In this document: in pieces, positions 40,793 through 49,280 of the stretch
How the letters are laid out: the number at the start of each line of letters is the position of its first letter
Position numbering within the stretch: position 1 is the stretch's first letter
Assembly: GCA_050732935.1 (NCBI GenBank)
Contig: JBOHRW010000200.1
Coordinates: 1 to 55,387, forward strand
Direction: 5' to 3'
Source of the DNA: DASRVA01 sp050732935
GTDB lineage: Bacteria > Gemmatimonadota > Gemmatimonadetes > JACCXV01 > JAHWKZ01
DNA length: 55,387 nt
Made by a program: the position numbers and the translations under genes
The notes under the pieces: model-generated
Seen by the model: only the letters and a program-made list of their open reading frames with translations
Databases searched by the model: none
What the model was told of the DNA's origin: nothing

Positions 40793-42984
40793 GCGCGGGA
40801 CTGGATGTGCGGCTCGTCCAGCTGCGGGTGGAGGGGTTCGGACGGCTCAGGGATTTCGAGTTCGAGCCCGATCCCGTTCCCGGGACCATCGTGATGGCGC
40901 CCAACGAGGCCGGGAAATCGACGCTCGTGTCGGCCATCCACCGCGGGCTCTTCGGCTTCGAGGACAAAAGGCGGGAGGACGCGCGCCGTCCCTGGGAGTC
41001 GGGTCTCTTCCGGGTGACCCAGCGCTGGCGGCTGGGGGAGGACACCGAGGGCACGATCGTCCGCGACTTCGACAGCCAGGAGGTCTCGGTAGAGTGGCGG
41101 CGGCGGACCGGCGACGGCGGGAGCGCTCTCGAGGGGCGCTGGGAGGGATCGCCCAATCCGCGCGGTCGATCCGTGGAGCTCGCCGGCTACCACGCCGAGC
41201 TCAAGCGTCTGCTGGGGTTCTCCTCTCCCCGGATCTTCCATCAGACCGTGCTGATCGGGCCCGGCAATCCCGACGTCCGGCCGTTGGAGGCCGAGCTCCT
41301 GCGTCTGCTCTCGGGCGGCGAGCGGGCGGACTTCCGGGCCGCGCTCGGGGCACTGGCCGAGGGCTACTACGACATCACCCAGGCCGACCTGGACGACCCC
41401 TCACGGCAGGCTAAGCGCGCGCCCCGCAAGATCGAGGAGCTGGAGGCGCGCCGGCGTGAGCTCGATCGCCGGCGCCAGGCGGCGCTCGCGGCGGCCACGG
41501 CGCGTCGCGAGGCCGAGGAGGCGCGGGAGCGGACGAAGGCCGACCTGGAGGGGCTCGAGGAGGAGCTCAGGGAGCGTGGCCGCGCGAAGGAGGCGATCGT
41601 GGCCCTGCGCCGGGTCCGGGCCGAGATCGCCGCCGCCGAGAGCCGGCTCGCGGAGCTGGACGATCGGGCGGGGCGCTTCCGGCAGTGGGAGGAGACCTTT
41701 CGCAAGCGCGAGCTCGAGCTCCGGCCCCTGGCCGGCTATCTCGGCAGGCCCGAGGACTATGCGGAGCGGCTCGCCGAGATCGAACGGCTGGACCGCGAGA
41801 TCGAGGAGCGGCGGGGGCGTGACGAGGCCGCGCGCCGCAAGCCCAGGACGGCGGCTTCCCGTCGCCGGGCTCGGATCATGGCCTGGAGCGCCGCGCCGTG
41901 GATCCTGGCGGCCGGGGCGGCGGCTCTCCTGGGCACGCCCTGGACGGTGGTCGCCGGTCTGGCCGGGGTCGGCGCCCTCCTGCTGTTCAGCGCCGGCTGG
42001 ATCCTGCGCTCACGGAGTGCGAAGGTCCCGGACGAGGTCTCCGGCCCGGGGGAGGAGGTCGTGGAGCTGGAGGGGAAACGGCGGGAGCTGGCCACGGAGG
42101 TGGACCTGGCCTCGACGGATGATCTCGCCGCCGAGCGGGATCGCTTCCGACAGGCCCAGCGCCTGCGCGACCAGCTCGACGGCATGAAGGAGACCCATGG
42201 CGCGTTGGGGGACCGGGCCGCCATGGAGAAGGAACGGCGGCAGCTCAAGGAGAAACAGCTCGACGTCCTGCGGCTCGAGGAGCGCCACATCCAGGGCGAG
42301 AATGCCTGGCTGGCGGACGATCAGGACTACGAGCGGCGATTTCTGAGCGAGACCGCGAGCGTGGAGACGCGAACGGCCGGGCTTCGGCGTGAGCTGCTCG
42401 AGGCGGAGCGTCGGCTGGCCGCCGTGCCGGTCCCGACCGACGACCCGAGTCGGCTCGCCGCCGAGATCGACGCCCTCGATCGGGTCCGCGAGGAGTCGGC
42501 GCTCGAGCGCGACGCCCATCGCCTCGCCTACCGCACCCTGCTCGGCTGCAAGGACGAGTTCGTACGCGTGGCCGCGGCGCGTCTGGCCGGCCACATCGCG
42601 ACGGTATTCGAGGATCTGTCCGGGGGACGGTACACCGACGTCCGCATCGACCCGCAGAGCTTCGCCATCTTCGTCGACGGACCGGAGCGGCTCGACGTGG
42701 CCGCCGCGGACCTGAGCCGGGGGGCCCAGGACCAGCTCTACTTCGCGCTCCGCGTCGCGGTCGTCCAAGGCCTGGCATCCGACCGGGCGCTGCCGCTCGT
42801 CCTGGACGATCCCTTCCTCCACTTCGACGAGGAGAGGCTGGGTCTCGCCGGGCGGGCTCTCCGGCGTCTCGGCGAGCGGCATCAGATCCTCCTCTTCACG
42901 CACGATCCTCGTCTGGCCGGATGGGACATCCCGCACTGGGTCCTGCCGGCCGCCACCGCGGAGGTCCGTCCGTCGGTGGATTGA
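40789..42984 (+). CDS. SbcC/YhaN-like SMC-type ATPase with membrane hairpin
   Basis: 731 residues. Walker A is APNEAGKST (37-45); the ABC signature is LSRGAQDQLYFALRVA; Walker B is LPLVLDDPFLHFDEERL, followed by an H-loop in LLFTHDPRL. Between the two ATPase halves lie coiled coils (about 200-300 and 420-530). In place of the zinc-hook CxxC of Rad50/SbcC there are two hydrophobic helices (about residues 361-408). That suggests the coil apex is inserted in the membrane. This matches YhaN-type proteins more than SbcC. It is coupled to the nuclease gene at 39668. Probable function is ATP-gated control of that nuclease at the membrane. Confidence 0.85.
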   Translation: MSAGLDVRLVQLRVEGFGRLRDFEFEPDPVPGTIVMAPNEAGKSTLVSAIHRGLFGFEDKRREDARRPWESGLFRVTQRWRLGEDTEGTIVRDFDSQEVSVEWRRRTGDGGSALEGRWEGSPNPRGRSVELAGYHAELKRLLGFSSPRIFHQTVLIGPGNPDVRPLEAELLRLLSGGERADFRAALGALAEGYYDITQADLDDPSRQAKRAPRKIEELEARRRELDRRRQAALAAATARREAEEARERTKADLEGLEEELRERGRAKEAIVALRRVRAEIAAAESRLAELDDRAGRFRQWEETFRKRELELRPLAGYLGRPEDYAERLAEIERLDREIEERRGRDEAARRKPRTAASRRRARIMAWSAAPWILAAGAAALLGTPWTVVAGLAGVGALLLFSAGWILRSRSAKVPDEVSGPGEEVVELEGKRRELATEVDLASTDDLAAERDRFRQAQRLRDQLDGMKETHGALGDRAAMEKERRQLKEKQLDVLRLEERHIQGENAWLADDQDYERRFLSETASVETRTAGLRRELLEAERRLAAVPVPTDDPSRLAAEIDALDRVREESALERDAHRLAYRTLLGCKDEFVRVAAARLAGHIATVFEDLSGGRYTDVRIDPQSFAIFVDGPERLDVAAADLSRGAQDQLYFALRVAVVQGLASDRALPLVLDDPFLHFDEERLGLAGRALRRLGERHQILLFTHDPRLAGWDIPHWVLPAATAEVRPSVD

Positions 42985-43288
42985 CGCTGGCGGTCAGGTC
43001 GGCCCCAGCGTCGCTCTTCGTCCGGCTTCCGCCTCCAGGCGGCAAGTCTTTTCCTCGCAACGACCTGGACTATTCCTGGAGCGGCCCTCTTTGGGGCTGG
43101 CCCGAAGCGTGCCCCGCGACCGCATCCCGGAGTCCGCAACGTCACGGGGAGCGACGCCGCGGACGCCGATTCGGCGAGGGGCGGCCCGCGTGGATTGCGA
43201 TTGGGCCAGGCCAGGGAGGGGGCCGGCCCGGCTGGCGGAAGCGCAAGGCCGCCCTCGCCCCAACGGAGCGAAGCGAAAGGAAGTGGCC
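42985..43288. other. Intergenic region with a small hairpin
   Basis: About 300 bases without a gene that I can support on either strand. A 6-bp perfect inverted repeat (CCGCCT, CC, AGGCGG; 43029-43042) followed by CAAGTCTTTTCC may end the upstream operon. The segment near 43220 contains GGCCGGCC-rich repeats. A GAAAGGAAG ribosome site sits at the right end for the next gene. No clear promoter was found. Confidence 0.5.
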
Positions 43289-43516
43289 ATGACGGCAAGC
43301 AACAAGACAGGCAACAGGAAGGCAAGCAATCTGATCAGGTCGACGGCTCTGGCCGCCCTCCTGCTCGTCCTGCCCGTGGGGCAGGCGGGTCCGGCCGGAT
43401 GGCTCGGGCCGGAGCCGGCCGAGGCGGCCTCCTGCAAGTGGAGGGTCGAGGTCTGCTCGGAGATCGACCTTGTGGTGTGGAAGGGCACGGTCTGCTTCGA
43501 GTACTGCCACGACTGA
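43289..43516 (+). CDS. Small exported cysteine-rich peptide
   Basis: 75 residues. A long signal peptide (hydrophobic core ALAALLLVLPVGQAGPAG) ends near EPAEAAS, leaving a mature peptide of about 28 residues: CKWRVEVCSEIDLVVWKG, then TVCFEYCHD. The mature part has four cysteines, enough for two disulfides. A good GAAAGGAAG ribosome site precedes the ATG. The next gene, which overlaps or closely follows, encodes a propeller lipoprotein; in Bacteroidota, small NVEALA peptides are likewise encoded next to six-bladed propeller proteins, and the pairing here looks analogous. I do not recognise a named family. Confidence 0.7.
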   Translation: MTASNKTGNRKASNLIRSTALAALLLVLPVGQAGPAGWLGPEPAEAASCKWRVEVCSEIDLVVWKGTVCFEYCHD

Positions 43517-44621
43517 GACCGGAAGCCCGGTCGAGCGCGCGGCGGTCCGAGGTCCGCGGGGGGCGGAAGCAGGGGCTCCCCGCGGGCAGGCCGTCGCGGC
43601 GTTGGCCTGCGGCCTGCTGCTCGCTGGGGCGCTCCCGATCCTGACGGTCTCCGGATGCGATCGGCGACCGGACGCGGGGCCGGCCGAGCTCCGGGTCGTC
43701 GGCGAGTTCGAGCCTCCCGGCGAGGGCTATCTGTGGGCGCCGGTCGACGTCGAGTCCGCCGGGGACGTCGTGTGGGTGCTCGACGCCGGAGCCGGTCAGG
43801 CCTTCGCCTACGACTCCCGCGGCAGGTATCGCCGGACGATCGGCCGCAAGGGGCCTGGCCCGGGCGAGCTCCGGGATCCGCTGGCCCTGGGGATCGTGGG
43901 AGACACGCTGTGGATCCTGAACACCGGCAACGCCCGGGTGGAGTACTTCTCCACGGAAGGACGGCCGCTGGGCTCCGAGCCCCTGCCGGACTCCCTGCCC
44001 ACGCCCGTGGACCTGGTGCGCTGGAAGGGCGCGTTCATCGGCGCGCTGCCGTTCGGGACATTCCCGCTCGTGCGATTCGGGGGGACGACCCCTCCGGCCC
44101 TGTTCGGGGCGGAGCTCGACCGCAGGGCGCGCGAGCTGACCTCTGCGGGCAGGATCCCGTCGGTGTACCGACTCGGGGTGATCGAGGGCGAGCTGTGGGT
44201 CGCCCATCTCTATCTGCCGCTGGTGGCGGTCTTCGAGGCTCCGGACCGGCCGGGACGGATCCTCGAGTACGCGGCCCCCGACGTGGGGCGATCGGAGGCG
44301 GGCTACGAAGGGGGACCGGATCGGAGGCGGTGGGTGGTGAAGGCGCCGCCACGGCCGGCCGGCGGGCTCGGCTTCCTGCAGCTCGATCGGACCTACTTGC
44401 TCACACATCGGCGCGGCGAGGATGGCCGGCAGGTCCTCGTCTGGTGGCCCGCGGAGGGCCGGCCGGGCCGGACGGTTTTGGGTCCTCCAGGGCTTCTGCT
44501 CGTGGCAGCGTCCCGGGCCGGGGACCGCAGCTACGTCGTCGGCGCGCGAGGCGAGACGGAAGAGCCGGTGGCGCTGATCGTCGAGACGGGCGCCCCGCTG
44601 GAGAGCGATGCGCCCCGCTGA
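43470..44621 (+). CDS. Six-bladed beta-propeller lipoprotein
   Basis: About 340-383 residues; the start is uncertain. A TTG at 43470 would overlap the peptide gene; a TTG at 43602 would leave almost no charged N-region before the hydrophobic stretch ending TVSGC (likely lipidated Cys). The body has repeating propeller strands: DVVWVLDAGAGQAFAYDSRG, GDTLWILNTGNARVEYFS, GELWVAHLYLPLVAVFE, and the hallmark GRKGPGPGELRDP between blades. Such proteins are cell-surface or periplasmic binding modules. It lies downstream of the Cys-rich peptide gene and overlaps the next lipoprotein gene by 14 bases, so all three probably act together. Confidence 0.75.
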   Translation: MWCGRARSASSTATTETGSPVERAAVRGPRGAEAGAPRGQAVAALACGLLLAGALPILTVSGCDRRPDAGPAELRVVGEFEPPGEGYLWAPVDVESAGDVVWVLDAGAGQAFAYDSRGRYRRTIGRKGPGPGELRDPLALGIVGDTLWILNTGNARVEYFSTEGRPLGSEPLPDSLPTPVDLVRWKGAFIGALPFGTFPLVRFGGTTPPALFGAELDRRARELTSAGRIPSVYRLGVIEGELWVAHLYLPLVAVFEAPDRPGRILEYAAPDVGRSEAGYEGGPDRRRWVVKAPPRPAGGLGFLQLDRTYLLTHRRGEDGRQVLVWWPAEGRPGRTVLGPPGLLLVAASRAGDRSYVVGARGETEEPVALIVETGAPLESDAPR

Positions 44622-45705
44622 CCGCCGGTCGCTCCGGGCCGCGCTGGCGGGCCTCGCGCTTCTGGCCGCCTGCCGGGTCGAGGTCGACGGGGGCCCGGCC
44701 TCCTTCCCGTCGCCGGCGCCGGTCGTCATGGAATCCGATACGCTCGAGGCCGTCTGCCCCGAGCGCCTGCCCGTTCTGGCCCTGCCGGCGCCGGTCGATC
44801 TGGGCGTCGACGCCGGGCGGCTGCTGCCGGCCGAAGACGGGCTCCTCGTCGTGGCCAGAGAGGGCGGGCTCCATCGCCACGCCGGCGGCCGGACGGAACG
44901 ACTGCTGGAAGGCGGCCGCGACTACGCGCTGCTCGGAAAACGCCTGCTCCGCCTCGTGGAAGGTCGGATCGAGGCATTCGATCACCGTCCCGCTGGCGTC
45001 CCGGTCCTCCGATCGACGCTCCCGGGGCAGAGCCACGATTCATCGATCGTGCTGCTGGAGCGGGGAACGTTCGTCCACTCCGCCTTCAACGAGCAGGCGC
45101 TCATCCTGCGCCGCTCGATCCGGAGCGGGGCCGTCGAAGCGGCCCTGCTGCCCGTCGAGCGCGATCTCCTGAGAACCCTTCTTCTCCGCGGGCCCGAACG
45201 CCTCCACGAGGACGAAGGCATCCTCGTGGGGGAGGACGCGTGGCTCCTCTACGTCCCCTTTGTGCGCGACCCCGTCCAGGCCCTGCAGACAGCGACCGGT
45301 CGCCGGTGGGTCCTGGAGCTGGCCGGCGGTCGACGGGGCGAGGTCCGGCTCGAGCAGAAGACTCGCACGGACGTGCAGCCGTGTCCCGACTGCACCCGTC
45401 TCGTGAAGGTGCGTGGTCGGGTATCGTTCGTGCCCCTATACGCGGGCGCGGCGGTGGAGGACGGCGTCTTCTGGATCCTCAGGCTCGATCCCGCCGGCGC
45501 CACGCGCGCCGCCCTCCTGCGGGTGGCGGTGGACGTCCCGGTTGTCCGCGCCTGGCGGCTCGCGTTCCCGATCATCCCCGGGGCCCTGGCGGTGTGGCGG
45601 GACTCGCTGGCCATCGCCGCCGGGCCGGACCTCTGGCGCCTGGCGCTGCCCGAGCCGGCCTCGGGAGCGCGGTGCTCGGTTGTCGGCCCGGACAGGCGTT
45701 CCTAG
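44608..45705 (+). CDS. Lipoprotein of unknown function, propeller-like
   Basis: 365 residues. Lipoprotein signal with lipobox LLAAC near residue 22. Repeated strand-turn units (EDGLLVVAREGGLHRHAGGR, LLGKRLLRLVEGRIEAFDHR, GEDAWLLYVPFVRDPVQAL, LAVWRDSLAIAAGPDLWRLA) resemble a beta-propeller. A CPDC pair at about residue 255 could be redox-active or bind a metal. Its start lies within the end of the propeller gene. It probably forms an envelope complex with that protein and the small peptide. No named family recognised. Confidence 0.75.
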   Translation: MRPADRRSLRAALAGLALLAACRVEVDGGPASFPSPAPVVMESDTLEAVCPERLPVLALPAPVDLGVDAGRLLPAEDGLLVVAREGGLHRHAGGRTERLLEGGRDYALLGKRLLRLVEGRIEAFDHRPAGVPVLRSTLPGQSHDSSIVLLERGTFVHSAFNEQALILRRSIRSGAVEAALLPVERDLLRTLLLRGPERLHEDEGILVGEDAWLLYVPFVRDPVQALQTATGRRWVLELAGGRRGEVRLEQKTRTDVQPCPDCTRLVKVRGRVSFVPLYAGAAVEDGVFWILRLDPAGATRAALLRVAVDVPVVRAWRLAFPIIPGALAVWRDSLAIAAGPDLWRLALPEPASGARCSVVGPDRRS

Positions 45706-45716
45706 CTTCCACCGTG

Positions 45717-46943
45717 ATGAGCGACCTGATCGGCGAGAACCAGCTCTACTACCGCAAGGGTTTCGGGCTCAAGGACGACGTCTCGGGCGAGCTGTCGGAG
45801 GCCTACCACTCCGATCTCGTGAACCGAGTCGTCGCCGCGGACCATCGGCTCGAGGCCGGCGGGCTCACGATCCGGCTGGCGCGCGAGTTCGGCAACTGCT
45901 ACGGCGTGGACCGGGCCGTCCAGTACGCCTACGAGACCCGCCGGCGGTTCCCGGAGCGGCGCATCTTCCTGACGGGGGAGCTGATCCACAACCCGCACGT
46001 CAACCGGGAGATGCTGGCCAAGGGGATCGGTTTCCTGACGGGACGCTACGCGGACGAGGTGACCTTCGACTCGCTCCGCCCCGACGACGTCGTCCTGCTG
46101 CCGGCCTTCGGGGCCCCCACCGACGAGATGCGAAGGCTGAAGGAGAGGGGCTGCGTGCTCGTCGACACGACCTGCGGGTCCGTGCTGCTGGTCTGGAAGA
46201 CCGTCGAACGCTTCGCCCGGGACGGCTTTACCGCCGTCATCCACGGCAAGTATTACCACGAGGAGACCCGGTCCACGGCCTCGCGCGCGCTCGAGTACCC
46301 CGGGGGGGCTTACCTGATCGTGCGCGATCTCGAGGAGACGGCTCTGGTCACCGCGTTCATCCGTAAGGGGAGGGACGCGACGAACGAGGACGTCGCCCGC
46401 CTCGCGGAGCGTTTCGCCGACGCCACGAGCCCCGGCTTCGACTGGCGTCGCCACCTGGAGCGGGTCGGCGTGGCCAACCAGACGACCATGCTGATGCGCG
46501 AGACCGAGGCCGTGGCCGAGGAGTTCCGCATGGCCATGCACGACCGTCATGGAGAGGAAGCGCTCGACGAGCATTTCCGGGCCCTCGACACGATTTGCTC
46601 GGCGACCCAGGAGCGGCAGGACGCGGTGGTCGAGCTGCTCCTGGACCCGCCCCACCTCATGATCGTCCTCGGCGGCTACAACTCCAGCAACACCAACAAC
46701 CTGACCCGAATCTGCTCGGCGGTGGTGCCGACCTTCCACATCGACGACTCCTCGTGCATCGAGGGTGCAGCGATCATCCGCCACAAGCCGCCGGGCCAGG
46801 AGGACGAGGTCCTCACGGAAGGCTGGCTTCAGGATGGTCCGGTGGAGATCGGCCTCACGGCCGGTGCGTCGACCCCCAACAACAAGACGGGCGAAACCAT
46901 CGAGCGGATCCTTGCCTGCAGGGAACTCGTCGTTCCGGCCTGA
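45717..46943 (+). CDS. ispH: 4-hydroxy-3-methylbut-2-enyl diphosphate reductase
   Basis: 408 residues, the long form seen in cyanobacteria and plastids rather than the ~315-residue E. coli type. The three cluster cysteines are Cys61 (REFGNCYGVDRAV), Cys153 (DTTCGSV) and Cys294 (DTICSATQERQDAV). HNPHVN and HGKYYHEET carry the substrate-binding His residues. It catalyses the last step of the MEP pathway, making IPP and DMAPP with a [4Fe-4S] cluster. ATG 45717 follows an in-frame GTG at 45714; either could start. The C-terminal SSNTNNL and TAGASTPN motifs are complete. Confidence 0.95.
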   Translation: MSDLIGENQLYYRKGFGLKDDVSGELSEAYHSDLVNRVVAADHRLEAGGLTIRLAREFGNCYGVDRAVQYAYETRRRFPERRIFLTGELIHNPHVNREMLAKGIGFLTGRYADEVTFDSLRPDDVVLLPAFGAPTDEMRRLKERGCVLVDTTCGSVLLVWKTVERFARDGFTAVIHGKYYHEETRSTASRALEYPGGAYLIVRDLEETALVTAFIRKGRDATNEDVARLAERFADATSPGFDWRRHLERVGVANQTTMLMRETEAVAEEFRMAMHDRHGEEALDEHFRALDTICSATQERQDAVVELLLDPPHLMIVLGGYNSSNTNNLTRICSAVVPTFHIDDSSCIEGAAIIRHKPPGQEDEVLTEGWLQDGPVEIGLTAGASTPNNKTGETIERILACRELVVPA

Positions 46944-46989
46944 GAAATACGGGACGGGATTCCGACGAACGCTGTCGGTACCACTATTG

Positions 46990-48000
46990 ATGCTGAAACC
47001 CCTGATGCATCGCTGGGAGCGGCGGCTGTTCATGCAGGAGGAGGCTCGGCGCGCCCACGCCTTCGACTGGGGCCTGGAGTACGTCGGGCTGAGCGCCGGA
47101 AGCGTCGGCCCGCTGCGGACCCTGCTCTCCTACGCGCGCGACATCGTCCACGAACCGTCGGAGTTCTACGCCGATCCCGGGCGTCCGCCCCTGGTCCACG
47201 AGACGGGCGAGGGGCGCTATCGTTTCCCGAGCGCCGTGCGGGCGCCCGAGGACGAGACCAACCGGATCTCGGTGCGGTTCTTCAAGCCGCGGACATGGAC
47301 CGGGCGGGCGATGATCGTGCTGCCGCAATGGAATGCGGGCGCCGACAGTCATGTCCGACTGTGCGAGCTCATGGCCCGGCGGGGCATCGCGGCGGCACGG
47401 CTCACCCTGCCCTATCACGAGGATCGAGGTCAGGCCGGCGAGCCGCGGGCCGATCTGGCGGTGAGCGCCAACCTGGGACGCACCCTGATGGCCGGCCGCC
47501 AGGCGGTCAGCGATGTGCGGAGGACGCGGGCGTGGCTGGAGACCATCGGCTACGAGCGTATCGGGCTCCTGGGGACGAGCCTCGGGTCGTGCATCGCGTT
47601 CCTGGCGCTGGCCAACGATCCGCGCTTCCGGGTGGCGGTCCTGCATCATGTCTCGAGCAGCTTCGGGGACGTCGTCTGGCGGGGGATCTCGACGCGCCAC
47701 GTCCGGTCCGCGCTGGAGCCCCATGTTTCGCAGGCCGCCCTGCGGCGCGTCTGGGCGCCGATCAGCCCGATCCACTTCGTCCACCGCGCCCCGCGGCGCG
47801 CTCACGCGCTCCTCCTGACGGGTCGCTACGACCTCACCTTCCCCTACGATCTGTCGGAGGGGTTCCACCGCGCGTTCCGCAAGCACGCGCGGCCGCACCA
47901 CGTGGTCGTGGCGCCGTGGGGACACTACACGAGCGGGCTGTTCCCTTTCGTCGCGATCACGACGGGGCGGGTTCTGCGGTATCTGGACGCGAGGCTGTAG
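46990..48000 (+). CDS. Alpha/beta hydrolase family protein
   Basis: 336 residues, no signal peptide. AMIVLPQWNAGADSHVRLCE lies at the oxyanion-hole strand; the nucleophile elbow is LLGTSLGSCIAF (Gly-Thr-Ser-Leu-Gly). A late Asp (LTGRYDLTFP) and His (VAPWGHYTSG) complete a plausible triad. This matches the dienelactone/abhydrolase-18-like group, often annotated only as alpha/beta hydrolase. It follows ispH by 46 bases and may share its transcript. The substrate cannot be deduced. Confidence 0.82.
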   Translation: MLKPLMHRWERRLFMQEEARRAHAFDWGLEYVGLSAGSVGPLRTLLSYARDIVHEPSEFYADPGRPPLVHETGEGRYRFPSAVRAPEDETNRISVRFFKPRTWTGRAMIVLPQWNAGADSHVRLCELMARRGIAAARLTLPYHEDRGQAGEPRADLAVSANLGRTLMAGRQAVSDVRRTRAWLETIGYERIGLLGTSLGSCIAFLALANDPRFRVAVLHHVSSSFGDVVWRGISTRHVRSALEPHVSQAALRRVWAPISPIHFVHRAPRRAHALLLTGRYDLTFPYDLSEGFHRAFRKHARPHHVVVAPWGHYTSGLFPFVAITTGRVLRYLDARL

Positions 48001-48009
48001 GAACGGGGA

Positions 48010-48216
48010 TCAGGTCGGCGGGGCGCTGTGCTCGGTTTGGAAGGGGTAGACGAGCTCGTCGCCCGCAATCTCGCGGGTCTCACCGCTTCTGGTGTGGCGG
48101 ATCGTGGTTTCATCTACCTTCTCGTAGACTTGGCTCACGCTCGTTCGCTGCATGATCTCGCTGGCCAGCATCATGGTTTCGCCGACTTCCATGTCCTTGA
48201 AACGCTTTGGCTCCAT
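48010..48216 (-). CDS. Small conserved-looking cytoplasmic protein
   Basis: 68 residues on the reverse strand: MEPKRFKDMEVGETMMLASE to EIAGDELVYPFQTEHSAPPT. A strong GGAAAGGAG ribosome site lies about 11 bases before the ATG, the best evidence that it is real. Short alternating strands (VYEKVDETTIRHTRSGETRE) suggest a small beta-barrel. No family recognised. It ends ten bases from the convergent hydrolase stop and points away from the tRNA-Sec gene. Confidence 0.75.
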   Translation of the reverse strand: MEPKRFKDMEVGETMMLASEIMQRTSVSQVYEKVDETTIRHTRSGETREIAGDELVYPFQTEHSAPPT

Positions 48217-48313
48217 CGATACGCTCTCTCCTTTCCTTGAGGTTGTCGTGTTCGGACGCGAGAGATTATCCGGAGAGCGGGGGCGGGACAACCGTGGATC
48301 GGCGCATCTTCTC

Positions 48314-48412
48314 GGGAGCGGATGGGGTCTGGTGGCCTCTGCGGTCTTCAAAACCGTAATCGGGCGCGCGCGACGCGTCCGGGGTGGGTTCGATTCCCAC
48401 ACGTTCCCGCCA
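48314..48412 (+). tRNA. selC: Selenocysteine tRNA (anticodon UCA)
   Basis: 99 nt with encoded CCA (48410-48412). Acceptor 48314-48321/48401-48408: seven pairs plus a G-A mismatch at the eighth. D-arm with six pairs (48324-48329/48334-48339) and a 4-nt loop. Anticodon stem 48340-48345/48353-48358, anticodon TCA at 48348-48350. Long variable arm of seven pairs (48362-48368/48374-48380). T-arm 48384-48388/48396-48400 with TTCGATT loop. The extended acceptor, long D-stem with tiny loop and long variable arm are the hallmarks of bacterial tRNA-Sec. It reads UGA as selenocysteine with SelB and needs SelA and SelD, which are not in the window. Confidence 0.95.
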
Positions 48413-48454
48413 ATTCTTCGCTCGTCGAACCTGCCCCAGCTTCCACTCGCGCGG

Positions 48455-49204
48455 TCATTTGTCGAGCTGCCGCGATTCCCGCTCCAGGTCGCGACTCGCG
48501 CAGGCGGCCTCCACGAGCCGCTCGACCGTCCGCCACACGCGCGGATCGCGGTCCATCCTGGCATGATCGACGCGCAGGAACGTCTTGTGCCAGGGCAGGT
48601 CGTCCACCTCGATCAAGCTCCCAGGCGGGCGATCGTAGTCGAATTCCCATTCCCCTACGATGCGCGTCCTGCCGGCATCCACGGGCCGGATCGGGTGCTG
48701 ACCCGCGATCACCGCCCCCTCGTCCTGGTAGAGATTGGCGGCGTATCGGACGTTCGGAGGGATGGCGCCGTCGTCGGCGCCGACCGAGTCGATCTGGATC
48801 GTCAGTTGGACGGGGATGGCGCGGCCGTGGAGAATCCGCGCGAAGACCACGGTGGCCCATCCGCCGAGGCTCTGACCGTAGACCACGAGGTGGGCCCGGT
48901 CCGCCTCCTTGGGCTCCACGCTACCGCTCCGGTCGGTATCGAGCGCCTCCTCGAGGAAGCGCAGGGCGAGCCCGAGCTGGCGGTTCGCGAAGGTCTCCGC
49001 GTAGAGGCCGGGCTCTTCGCGCAGGTGGAGGGCGAGCCGGCGGACGCCCTTGGTCTCGTCCTCCCGCCGGTCGTTTCCTCCCAGGAAGCCGATCACCAGG
49101 CAGGACCGGGCCGGGAGGGGGCGCGGCGCGGGAAGATCCGACAGGCTGATCGAGCCGCAGGCGAGGCCGAGCAGGAGCGCGAAGAGGCCGGTGAGGCGGG
49201 GCAC
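48455..49204 (-). CDS. Exported alpha/beta-hydrolase-like protein
   Basis: 249 residues on the reverse strand. Signal peptide MPRLTGLFALLLGLACGS with Cys16 as a likely lipoprotein site. AHLVVYGQSLGGWATVVFA is a serine-hydrolase nucleophile elbow (Gly-Gln-Ser-Leu-Gly); SCLVIGFLGGNDRRE lies at the first strand. Two His residues in the C-terminal third (DLPWHKTFLRVDHARM) could supply the triad. It resembles esterase/thioesterase-like envelope proteins, but the family is not certain. It stands alone, convergent with tRNA-Sec and divergent from the lipoprotein at 49281. Confidence 0.75.
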   Translation of the reverse strand: MPRLTGLFALLLGLACGSISLSDLPAPRPLPARSCLVIGFLGGNDRREDETKGVRRLALHLREEPGLYAETFANRQLGLALRFLEEALDTDRSGSVEPKEADRAHLVVYGQSLGGWATVVFARILHGRAIPVQLTIQIDSVGADDGAIPPNVRYAANLYQDEGAVIAGQHPIRPVDAGRTRIVGEWEFDYDRPPGSLIEVDDLPWHKTFLRVDHARMDRDPRVWRTVERLVEAACASRDLERESRQLDK

Positions 49205-49280
49205 GTCGTGAGGTTATCGCGCGTGGCAGAGTGTGCGCTATCTTGACGTCCGGGAGCTCACTATCTGACGGGAGGCATCG

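Noticed and set aside
43289..43600. UGA at the end of the small Cys-rich peptide read as selenocysteine, given the tRNA-Sec nearby
   Set aside because: The extension is Arg/Gly-rich with no conserved look, the peptide already ends neatly after its fourth Cys, and no SECIS-like stem was evident.
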